A stretch of 64,000 nucleotides of DNA from Pseudonocardia autotrophica (GTDB taxonomy: Bacteria; Actinomycetota; Actinomycetes; Mycobacteriales; Pseudonocardiaceae), in assembly GCF_000717175.1 (NCBI RefSeq), contig NZ_JNYD01000027.1, positions 11,298 through 75,297 on the forward strand, read 5' to 3'. A program made the translations under genes and the position numbers. Shown piece after piece: positions 57,602 to 64,000 of this stretch (positions are counted from its first letter, which is position 1; each line of letters opens with the position of its first letter). The notes beneath the pieces were generated by a model. It was given only the letters and a program-made list of their open reading frames with translations. It searched no databases and was not told the DNA's origin.

Positions 57602-58989
57602 GCACCCTGGCGATCCGCGGCGGCACGGTGATCACCGCGGCCGACGAGGTGGTGGCCGACGTCCTCGTCGACGGCGAGAAGGTCGTCGCGCTGGCCGCGC
57701 CCGGCGCGCTGGACTTCCGCGCCGACACCGAGCTCGACGCGGCGGGCCGGTACGTGATCCCGGGCGGGGTCGACGCGCACACGCACATGGAGATGCCCTT
57801 CGGCGGGACCTTCGCCGCGGACACCTTCGAGACCGGCACGCGCGCCGCGGCGTGGGGCGGCACGACCACGATCATCGACTTCCCGATCCAGTCGGTCGGG
57901 CGGTCGCTGCGCGAGGGCCTCGACGCCTGGCACGAGAAGGCCGCCGGGAAGTGCGCGATCGACTACGGCTTCCACATGATCCTGGCCGACGTCACCGAGT
58001 CCTCGCTCAAGGAGATGGAGGTGCTCGTCGGCGAGGGCGTGAGCAGCTTCAAGCTGTTCATGGCCTATCCCGGCGTCTTCTACTCCGACGACGGCAAGAT
58101 CCTTCGTGCCATGCAGAAGGCCGGCGAGACCGGTGGCCTGATCATGATGCACGCCGAGAACGGGATCGCCATCGACGTGCTGGCCGAGCAGGCGCTCGCG
58201 CGCGGGCAGACCGACCCGCGGTACCACGGCGACGTCCGGCACGCGCTGCTCGAGGCCGAGGCGACCTACCGCGCGATCCAGCTCGCCCGCGTCGCCGGCG
58301 CCCCGCTCTACGTGGTGCACCTGTCGGCGCAGCAGGCGCTCGCGGAGATCGCGCACGCGCGGGAGAGCGGCGTGAACGCGTTCGCCGAGACCTGCCCGCA
58401 GTACCTGTTCCTGTCCACGGACGACCTGGCGCGCCCGGACTTCGAGGGCGCCAAGTACGTCTGCTCGACGCCGCTGCGCCCGGCCGAGCACCAGGCCGCG
58501 CTGTGGCGGGGGCTGCGCAACGACGACCTGTCGGTGGTCTCCACCGACCACTGCCCCTTCTGCTTCAAGGGGCAGAAGGAGCTGGGGCGCGGGAACTTCA
58601 CGAAGATCCCGAACGGGCTCCCGGGCGTCGAGACCCGGATGGACCTGCTGCACCAGGGCGTCGTCGACGGGCACATCTCGCGGCGGCGGTGGATCGAGCT
58701 GGCGTGCGCCACGCCGGCGCGGATGTTCGGCCTCTACCCGCGCAAGGGCACCATCGCGCCCGGGTCGGACGCCGACATCGTGATCTACGACCCCACCGCG
58801 GAGCACACGCACTCGGCGGCCACGCACCACATGGCCGTCGACTACTCCTGCTACGAGGGCCGGACCACCACCGGCAAGGTCGAGACGGTGCTCTCCCGCG
58901 GCAAGGTGATCATCGCGGGCGGCGAGTACCTCGGACAGCCCGGGCACGGGACGTTCCTGCCCCGCGACACCTGCCAGTACCTGCGCTGA
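57598..58989 (+). CDS. hydA: dihydropyrimidinase (hydantoinase)
   Basis: This 463-residue cyclic amidohydrolase has the two-metal site GGVDAHTHMEMPFGG (His61, His63), the carboxylated lysine in SSFKLFMAYPG (Lys151), MMHAENG, YVVHLSAQQALAEIA and the catalytic aspartate in VVSTDHCPFCFKGQKELG. It opens dihydrouracil/dihydrothymine or hydantoin rings to N-carbamoyl compounds, the substrates of the upstream amidohydrolase. The GTG at 57598 overlaps the aminotransferase stop. Confidence 0.93.
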   Translation: MSTLAIRGGTVITAADEVVADVLVDGEKVVALAAPGALDFRADTELDAAGRYVIPGGVDAHTHMEMPFGGTFAADTFETGTRAAAWGGTTTIIDFPIQSVGRSLREGLDAWHEKAAGKCAIDYGFHMILADVTESSLKEMEVLVGEGVSSFKLFMAYPGVFYSDDGKILRAMQKAGETGGLIMMHAENGIAIDVLAEQALARGQTDPRYHGDVRHALLEAEATYRAIQLARVAGAPLYVVHLSAQQALAEIAHARESGVNAFAETCPQYLFLSTDDLARPDFEGAKYVCSTPLRPAEHQAALWRGLRNDDLSVVSTDHCPFCFKGQKELGRGNFTKIPNGLPGVETRMDLLHQGVVDGHISRRRWIELACATPARMFGLYPRKGTIAPGSDADIVIYDPTAEHTHSAATHHMAVDYSCYEGRTTTGKVETVLSRGKVIIAGGEYLGQPGHGTFLPRDTCQYLR

Positions 58990-58994
58990 TCGGA

Positions 58995-60017
58995 GTGAGT
59001 GCGGTGGACATCGGACTGGTGCTGCAGACGGACCCGCCCGCGTCGACGGTCGTCGACCTCATGGCGCGGGCGGAGGGGCTCGGGTTCGGCCACGGCTGGA
59101 CCTTCGACTCGCACGTGCTCTGGCAGGAGCCGTTCGTGATCTACAGCCGGATCCTGGAGCGGACCTCGCGGCTGGTCGTCGGGCCGATGGTCACCAACCC
59201 GGGCACCCGGGACTGGACGGTGCTGGCCTCGCTGTTCGCCACGCTCGACGACATGTTCGGCCCGCGCACGGTCTGCGGGATCGGGCGCGGCGACTCGGCG
59301 ATGCGCGTGCAGGGCCGGCCGCCGACCACACTGGCCCGGCTCGAGGCGTCGATCGAGGTCATCCGCGGGCTCACCGCCGGGCGGGCCGTCGACCTCGGCG
59401 GCACCGAGGTGCGGATCCCGTGGGTCCGCGAGGGCGCGCCGGCCGTGCCGGTCTGGGTCGCCGGGTACGGGCCCAAGGCGCTCGCGCTGGCCGGGCGCTG
59501 CGCCGACGGGTTCGTGCTCCAGCTCGCCGACCCGTACCTGGTGGAGTGGACGATCAAGACCGTGCGGGCGGCCGCCGCCGACGCGGGCCGCGATCCCGAC
59601 GCGATCACCATGTGCGTGGCCGCGCCCGCGTACGTGACCGACGGCAGTGCCGATTCCACTGCGCACGCCCGGGACCAGACGCGCTGGTTCGGCGGCATGG
59701 TCGGCAACCACGTCGCCGACCTGGTGACCCGCTACGGCGAGACCTCCGCGGCGGTGCCGGCCGAGCTCACCGGCTACATCAAGGGCCGCGCCGGCTACGA
59801 CTACAGCCACCACGGCCGGGCCGGGAACCGGTCCACCGACTTCGTGCCCGACGAGGTCGTCGACCGGTTCTGCCTGCTCGGGCCGCCCGCGGCGCAGCGC
59901 GAACGGCTCGCCGAGCTGGCCTCGCTCGGCGTCGACCAGTTCGCGATCTACGCCATGCACGACGACCGCGAGGCGACGATCGAGGCCTACGGGGCGGAGG
60001 TCATCGGCCGGGTCTGA
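58995..60017 (+). CDS. LLM-class F420/flavin-dependent oxidoreductase of the pyrimidine operon
   Basis: This 340-residue luciferase-like (alpha/beta)8 enzyme has DIGLVLQTDPPASTVVDLM, FGHGWTFDSHVLWQEPF, RTVCGIGRGDSAMRVQGRPP and PVWVAGYGPKALALAGRCAD. From memory it fits the subfamily repeatedly found next to dihydropyrimidinases in actinobacteria. The GTG at 58995 is only 5 bp after the hydA stop and follows CGGAG. Its likely job is a redox step on the pyrimidine or hydantoin substrate, perhaps replacing the usual dihydropyrimidine dehydrogenase (inference). Its end overlaps the convergent TetR gene by 31 bp. Confidence 0.85.
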   Translation: MSAVDIGLVLQTDPPASTVVDLMARAEGLGFGHGWTFDSHVLWQEPFVIYSRILERTSRLVVGPMVTNPGTRDWTVLASLFATLDDMFGPRTVCGIGRGDSAMRVQGRPPTTLARLEASIEVIRGLTAGRAVDLGGTEVRIPWVREGAPAVPVWVAGYGPKALALAGRCADGFVLQLADPYLVEWTIKTVRAAAADAGRDPDAITMCVAAPAYVTDGSADSTAHARDQTRWFGGMVGNHVADLVTRYGETSAAVPAELTGYIKGRAGYDYSHHGRAGNRSTDFVPDEVVDRFCLLGPPAAQRERLAELASLGVDQFAIYAMHDDREATIEAYGAEVIGRV

Positions 60018-60604
60018 CCCGCGCGGGCGGCGACGGGGTCGTCGGCCGGCCGGATCCCGAGCGCCGGGACCAGCCGGCGATGGAGGTAGCCGCGCAGCGC
60101 GTCCTCGTCGGCGGCGTCGCCGTCGAACCACACCAGGGACAGCAGGAACCGGATGACGGTCTCGGCGATCTCGTCGAGCTCGGCCTCCAGCTCGGGCTGG
60201 AACCGCAGCACCGGGGTGAGGAACCGCTTGGTCATGGCCAGCGCCTCGGCCGAGAGACTGGCCCTGGCCAGGACGAACGTCGAGCGGTCCGGGAAGGCGA
60301 CCGGGGCCAGCGCCGGCTGGGTCCGGAACTCGTAGCGGGCGCGCAGGGTGGTCTCGACGACCAGCTCGGCCGCCGAGCCCGCCCCCTGCGCGCTCTCCCA
60401 GATCCGCTCCACGATCTGCTCCGAGAGCCGCAGCAGGGCCGCCTCCACCAGCTGCTCGCGGGAGCCGAAGTGCCGGTACACCGTGGGCCGCGACACGCCG
60501 GCCCGGCCGGCCACGGCGCTGAGCGACGTGCCGTCGAACCCGGTGGCGGCGAGGCACTCGACCGCGGCGTCGAGGATCTGCGTGCGCACGTCCACGCCCG
60601 GCAT
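59987..60604 (-). CDS. TetR-family transcriptional regulator
   Basis: This 205-residue protein has RTQILDAAVECLAATGFDGT, then SLSAVAGRAGVSRPTVYRHFGSREQLVEA as a typical TetR helix-turn-helix, and a helical ligand domain. It is convergent with and overlaps the end of the LLM gene, and is 9 bp upstream of the dehydrogenase gene boundary (that gene lies behind it on the same strand). It may regulate the dehydrogenase or the pyrimidine operon; the sequence does not decide. Confidence 0.9.
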   Translation of the reverse strand: MPGVDVRTQILDAAVECLAATGFDGTSLSAVAGRAGVSRPTVYRHFGSREQLVEAALLRLSEQIVERIWESAQGAGSAAELVVETTLRARYEFRTQPALAPVAFPDRSTFVLARASLSAEALAMTKRFLTPVLRFQPELEAELDEIAETVIRFLLSLVWFDGDAADEDALRGYLHRRLVPALGIRPADDPVAARAGQTRPMTSAP

Positions 60605-60613
60605 TCTCGCAGC

Positions 60614-61633
60614 TCAGTCGCCCGGACGGATCACCGACTTGATCGCGGTACGGTCACGGCCCGGAGCCGTGAGCGCCGCCTCCGTGTCCGCCAGCCCGTA
60701 GTGACCCGTCACGAGGGCGTCGAGATCGACGCGTCCGGAGGCGGCCAGCGCGATCGCGGTCGGCCAGGTGTTGGCGTAGCGGAAGGTCGCGGTCAGCTCG
60801 ATCTCCCTGCGCTGCAACGAACCCAGCGGGAGCGCGAGGTCCGCCGAGCCGCTGCCGACCAGCACCGCCCGGCCGGCCGGGGCCAGCACCTCGAGCGCGG
60901 CGCGCGTGGCGGCGGGATGGCCGGAGCACTCCAGCAGCACCTCGGGCTCGAGCCCGTCGAGCTTCGACTGCGACACGTCGACGGTGGCCGTCGCGCCCAG
61001 CCGGGCGGCCACCTCGAGACGGTGCGCGTTCACGTCGGCGACCACGACCTTCGCCGCGCCGGCGGCCACCGCGACCTGGACCGCGACCAGCCCGATCGGG
61101 CCGGCGCCGTTGACCAGCACCCGGCTCCCCGGCCCGACTCCGCCCTTGCGCGCCGCCCAGACGCCGACCGAGAGGGGCTCGAGGAGCGCGGCCCGGTCGT
61201 CGTCGAGCGAGTCCGGGACGGGATGGGCGAAGGCCTCGTGGACCACGACGTACTCGGCGAGGGCGCCGTCGACCGGCGGCGTCGCGAAGAACTCCATCCG
61301 CGGGCACAGGTTGTAGCGGCCCGCGAGGCACTGCGCGCAGGTGAAGTCCGGGCGGCCCGGCTCGATCGACACCCGCGTGCCCCGCCCGACCCGCGTCACC
61401 CCCTCCCCCAGCGCGACGACCTCGCCGGACGGCTCGTGCCCGAGCACCAGCGGCGCCTCGACCACGAAGTCGCCGATCCGGCCGTGCTCGTAGTAGTGGA
61501 CGTCGGAGCCGCACACACCCACCGCCGCCACCCGGACCAGCACCTCGCCCGGGCCGGGCTCCGGCACCGGCCGCTCCTCCAGCACGATCTCCCCGACCCG
61601 CCGCAGCACCGCGGTACGCATGGAGGCAACCAT
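60614..61633 (-). CDS. zinc-type alcohol/polyol dehydrogenase (sorbitol dehydrogenase-like)
   Basis: This 339-residue MDR enzyme has the catalytic zinc region GVCGSDVHYYEHGRIGDF (Cys41) and VLGHEPSGEVVALGEGV, and the NAD(P) site VLVNGAGPIGLVAVQVAVAA. The structural-zinc lobe reads DFTCAQCLAGRYNLCP: three cysteines remain and the first is replaced by aspartate. The 'VHYYEHGRIGDF' motif points to sorbitol/xylitol-type polyol dehydrogenases. ATG at 61633 or 61621 (MRTAVLRR) may be used. It stands just upstream of the TetR gene on the same strand. Confidence 0.88.
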   Translation of the reverse strand: MVASMRTAVLRRVGEIVLEERPVPEPGPGEVLVRVAAVGVCGSDVHYYEHGRIGDFVVEAPLVLGHEPSGEVVALGEGVTRVGRGTRVSIEPGRPDFTCAQCLAGRYNLCPRMEFFATPPVDGALAEYVVVHEAFAHPVPDSLDDDRAALLEPLSVGVWAARKGGVGPGSRVLVNGAGPIGLVAVQVAVAAGAAKVVVADVNAHRLEVAARLGATATVDVSQSKLDGLEPEVLLECSGHPAATRAALEVLAPAGRAVLVGSGSADLALPLGSLQRREIELTATFRYANTWPTAIALAASGRVDLDALVTGHYGLADTEAALTAPGRDRTAIKSVIRPGD

Positions 61634-61699
61634 GCCCCCAGGGTGCTCCTCCGGCCGGGATCCGTCGCCCCGGAACGGGTCCCGGCCGGGCGTCCGGGC

Positions 61700-62191
61700 T
61701 CAGAAGTTCTTGACCCGCTTCGCGTCGAGGTTGCGGAAGGTGGGCTCGTTCGACGCCATCGCGGTCATCTTCTCGGCGATCTGCTGGGTCGCCGGGTGCT
61801 TGGAGTTCCGCATCGCGGCCTCGTAGTCGGGGAAGCCGACCAGCAGGTAGTAGCGGCCCGGCTCGTCGCGGTCGGTGGCCATCACCGACCAGGTGGCCGT
61901 GCGGCCGTCGCCGATCCCCTCGAGCCACTCGGCCTCGAGCTCCTCGAAGCGCTCGACGTCGTCGCTGGTGAAGTCGACGACCTGGACGAAGCTCTCGGCG
62001 CCGACGTCCGCGGGGGCCGGGACCATGCCGGCGCTGATCCCGTCGCGGAGCTCCTCGTCGTCCGTGTGACCGTGCACGTCGACCGCGTGCATGACGGCCG
62101 CGCGCAGCACCTCCTCGGGCTCCCCCGCGATCGTCAGGCTGCAGCCCGACTCGCTCGGCATCGTGCGACAGTCGATCATCATCCTGGCCAT
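61700..62191 (-). CDS. DUF1059 domain protein with C-terminal dimeric alpha/beta-barrel-like region
   Basis: This 163-residue protein begins with DUF1059: MIDCRTMPSESGCSLTIAGE, then EVLRAAVMHAVDVHGHTDDEELRDGISAGM. A second region follows (SFVQVVDFTSDDVERFEELE, then TATWSVMATDRDEPGRYYLLVGFPDYEAAMRNS) that looks like an ABM/NIPSNAP-type ferredoxin-like barrel. Such fusions are common in actinobacteria; the function is unknown, possibly heme or quinone-like chemistry. The ATG at 62191 follows GGAGGACCCG. Confidence 0.82.
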   Translation of the reverse strand: MARMMIDCRTMPSESGCSLTIAGEPEEVLRAAVMHAVDVHGHTDDEELRDGISAGMVPAPADVGAESFVQVVDFTSDDVERFEELEAEWLEGIGDGRTATWSVMATDRDEPGRYYLLVGFPDYEAAMRNSKHPATQQIAEKMTAMASNEPTFRNLDAKRVKNF

Positions 62192-62378
62192 CGGGTCCTC
62201 CGCACGTCGGTCGGCCCACCCGTGGTGGGTGATCCACTGCACCCCCGCGCCTCCGCCGCGTCTGTACGTAGTTCCCGACAGGGCCGAACGGAGTAGTCCC
62301 GGGAACCGCACGGTGTGACGTCGTTTCGTCGTCGCGCGTGACACAGCGCGCACGCTCCGCATCTCACCTTCGCCCTGT

Positions 62379-62400
62379 GTTCACCCTCCGTTCACCCGGT
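62379..62400 (+). promoter_or_regulatory. PHO box (PhoP-type direct repeats)
   Basis: Two adjacent 11-bp units, GTTCACCCTCC (62379-62389) and GTTCACCCGGT (62390-62400), match the Streptomyces PhoP direct-repeat consensus GTTCACC. They lie about 50-70 bp upstream of the phosphate transporter start. Confidence 0.85.
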
Positions 62401-62448
62401 GAACCTACCGTTTCGCCCGGCAATACCTCTGCAGAAGCGGGCGGCGAC

Positions 62449-63588
62449 ATGGATCTGTCCCTCATCGTCATCGTGGTCGTGGTCACCGCGTTGATCTTCG
62501 ACTTCACCAACGGTTTCCACGACACGGCGAACGCGATGGCGACGTCCATCGCCACCGGGGCCCTGAAGCCCAAGGTCGCCGTCGCCGTGGCGGGTGTGCT
62601 CAACCTGGTCGGCGCGTTCCTGTCCGTGGAGGTCGCCAAGACGATCTCCAGCGGGATGGTCGACGAATCCAAGATCACTCCGGTGGTGATCTTCGCCGGC
62701 CTCGTCGGCGCGATCGTGTGGAACCTGGTGACCTGGCTGGTGGGGATGCCGTCGAGCTCCTCGCACGCGCTGTTCGGCGGGCTGATCGGCGCGTCGCTGG
62801 TCGCGGCCGGTGTCGGCGCCGTCAACTTCGGCACGGTCGTCACGAAGGTCGTCGTCCCGGCGCTGATCTCCCCCGTGCTGGCCGGGCTGGTCGCCCTGAT
62901 CGGGACCTACATCAGCTACCGCGTCACCGCACGCGCCGAGCGTGACACGGTCTCGAAGGGCTTCCGCACCGGGCAGATCGTGTCCGCGTCGATGGTCGCG
63001 CTCGCGCACGGCACCAACGACGCGCAGAAGACCATGGGCGTGATCACGCTGACGCTGATCACCGCGGGCGTGCTGGCCCCGAACTCGGGCCCGCCGTTCT
63101 GGGTGATCGCCTCGGCCGGCCTGGCGATCGCGCTCGGCACGTACCTCGGCGGCTGGCGGATCATCCGGACGCTCGGCAAGCGGGTCAGCGACATCGAGTC
63201 GCCGCAGGGCTTCGCCGCCGAGACCGCCTCGACGGCCGTCATCCTGACCTCCTCGCACCTGGGCTTCGCCCTGTCCACCACCCAGGTCGCCACCGGCGCG
63301 ATCTTCGGCGCGGGCGCCGGCCGCCGGCTCGCCGGGGTGCGCTGGGGCGTCGCCGGGCAGATGGCGATCGCCTGGGTCCTCACCCTGCCCGCGGCCGGGA
63401 TCGTCGGCGCGGCGGCGGCATGGGTCGCATCGAGCGGCACCCTCGGAACGATCGTGGTCGCGGTCGTCGGCGTCGCCGTGGCCGCCGGGATCTACGCGGC
63501 GTCCCGGCGCAAGCCGGTCACCGCCGAGAACGTCAACGACGTCCCCGCCCCGCAGCCGGCCGAGCCGCCGGTGCGGCTGGCGGCCTGA
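62449..63588 (+). CDS. inorganic phosphate transporter, Pit family
   Basis: This 379-residue membrane protein has about ten spans and the two inverted Pit signatures: FDFTNGFHDTANAMATSIAT near the N-terminus and VALAHGTNDAQKTMGVITLT in the second half. MPSSSSHALFGGLIGASLV is also family-typical. It imports metal-phosphate with protons. ATG at 62449 (MDLSLIV) is preferred over the longer frame to 62338, which would translate the PHO box. The box suggests PhoP control. Confidence 0.94.
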   Translation: MDLSLIVIVVVVTALIFDFTNGFHDTANAMATSIATGALKPKVAVAVAGVLNLVGAFLSVEVAKTISSGMVDESKITPVVIFAGLVGAIVWNLVTWLVGMPSSSSHALFGGLIGASLVAAGVGAVNFGTVVTKVVVPALISPVLAGLVALIGTYISYRVTARAERDTVSKGFRTGQIVSASMVALAHGTNDAQKTMGVITLTLITAGVLAPNSGPPFWVIASAGLAIALGTYLGGWRIIRTLGKRVSDIESPQGFAAETASTAVILTSSHLGFALSTTQVATGAIFGAGAGRRLAGVRWGVAGQMAIAWVLTLPAAGIVGAAAAWVASSGTLGTIVVAVVGVAVAAGIYAASRRKPVTAENVNDVPAPQPAEPPVRLAA

Positions 63589-63615
63589 GACCGTACGGAT
63601 CCGAGGGAGGAACCC

Positions 63616-63846
63616 GTGAACATCGCCTGGGGAGCGCTCGGCACCGTCGTCGTCGTGTCGCTGGTCGTCGGGGTCGCCGTGATCGCGCTGCTCGCGTTCG
63701 CCCTGGTCGGGCTGTCGGCCCGCAGCCAGCCGGCCACCGCCGGGCGGCGCGGGCTGAGCCCGGCCGCCGGCACCGCGGTCGCGGGACTGTGCCTGGCCGC
63801 GAGCGCCCTGATCGTCGGCTACGGGCTCTACGTCATCGTGTCCTGA
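63616..63846 (+). CDS. small membrane protein downstream of pit
   Basis: This 76-residue protein has two membrane spans (ALGTVVVVSLVVGVAVIALL and GTAVAGLCLAASALIVGYGL) joined by a basic loop. A similar small membrane protein follows pitA in mycobacteria (Rv0544c beside Rv0545c, from memory). It may assist the transporter. The GTG start follows GGGAGG, 27 bp after the pit stop, so co-transcription is likely. Confidence 0.75.
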   Translation: MNIAWGALGTVVVVSLVVGVAVIALLAFALVGLSARSQPATAGRRGLSPAAGTAVAGLCLAASALIVGYGLYVIVS

Positions 63847-64000
63847 CACCCGGCCCCGGAACACACGAACGGCGCTCCCGCTCAGACCCAACTGAGATGT
63901 CATGGCCCTACCCCGGGCCGCCTCGAGGGATGAGAATCGGGGTGGGGGTCGGCTGTGCTCGTTCGCGCTTGGTGCGTGCGAACCCGGTACTGAGACTGAC
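63847..64000. other. right-edge region with half-hairpin, no gene seen
   Basis: GAACGGCGCTCCCGCTC at about 63869-63885 looks like one arm of the GTGAG/GAGCGGCGCTC hairpins used elsewhere, but the complementary arm is absent. Instead the sequence changes to ACTGAGATGTCATGG and onward. This could be the edge of an inserted element whose body lies outside the window, or simply an unrelated spacer. A small inverted repeat GTTCGC/GCGAAC lies at about 63959-63981. Confidence 0.35.

Noticed and set aside
59420..62296. A 958-codon plus-strand frame
   Set aside because: It is antisense or out of frame to the LLM, TetR, dehydrogenase and DUF1059 genes and has shadow composition (His/Arg/Gly-rich).
1..64000. 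tRNA/rRNA genes, CRISPR arrays, prophage or integrase
   Set aside because: I looked through the non-coding gaps and reading frames and saw no cloverleaf with conserved T-loop, no repeat-spacer pattern and no integrase or phage structural protein; a tRNAscan and CRISPR finder run would confirm.

Overview
The window is high-GC actinobacterial chromosome, most like Pseudonocardia or a close relative (an inference from content, not a database match). The signs are near-saturated G/C at third codon positions, frequent GTG starts and short ATGA/GTGA overlaps. Also present are F420-type luciferase-like oxidoreductases, an Lsr2 nucleoid protein, two L,D-transpeptidases, DtxR/IdeR-type iron boxes, a Streptomyces-like PHO box, and actinobacterial small families (DUF4235, DUF5313, DUF6328, DUF1707). 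I see no rRNA, tRNA, CRISPR array, prophage or complete insertion sequence.

Layout. 0-2 kb: an acyl-CoA ligase with a small partner protein and a partial F420 enzyme. 2.2-11.2 kb: a stress and ion-homeostasis stretch with a Na+/H+ antiporter, beta-carbonic anhydrase, SRPBCC, DUF4235/6328/5313 proteins, an RsbW-like ATPase, universal stress protein, CaCA exchanger, DJ-1-like protein and a stand-alone LigD-type polymerase. 11.3-16.5 kb: a translationally coupled L,D-transpeptidase and LPVTG-ending secreted protein, a class II aldolase, and a DesK/NarL-type two-component pair. 16.5-21.4 kb: both subunits of a molybdenum storage protein, a cysteine-desulfurase-like enzyme, an MHS transporter and a small membrane protein. 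21.5-26.8 kb: an orphan sensor kinase, an AccD3-like carboxyltransferase and an LdtMt2-like transpeptidase.

26.9-37.9 kb: lipid-type metabolism (three more acyl-CoA ligases, an enoyl-CoA hydratase, MarR), lsr2, and an aromatic amino acid decarboxylase. 38-46.7 kb: an M28 peptidase and an isochorismatase-fold hydrolase, then an iron/siderophore locus with three iron boxes. That locus has an asymmetric ABC heterodimer, a siderophore-binding lipoprotein and an L-ornithine N5-monooxygenase, but no siderophore synthetase. Next to it lies a secreted protein with three curlin/rodlin-like repeats. 47-50.8 kb: a beta-oxidation operon (thiolase, dehydrogenase, acyl-CoA dehydrogenase, TetR). 51.5-60 kb: a four-gene ABC importer divergent from a reductive-pyrimidine or hydantoin catabolic operon (amidohydrolase, aminotransferase, dihydropyrimidinase, F420-type oxidoreductase). 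60-64 kb: a TetR regulator, a polyol-type dehydrogenase, a DUF1059 protein, and a PHO-box-controlled Pit phosphate transporter with a small membrane partner.

At several gene ends a hairpin of one recurring type (outer arm GTGAGYGGC) is fused to, or lies within a few bases of, the stop codon. The most unusual points are the complementary loss of ATP-site motifs in the siderophore ABC pair, the sortase-like LPVTG lying exactly at a C-terminus beside an L,D-transpeptidase, the actinobacterial molybdenum storage protein, and the possible F420-dependent pyrimidine pathway.
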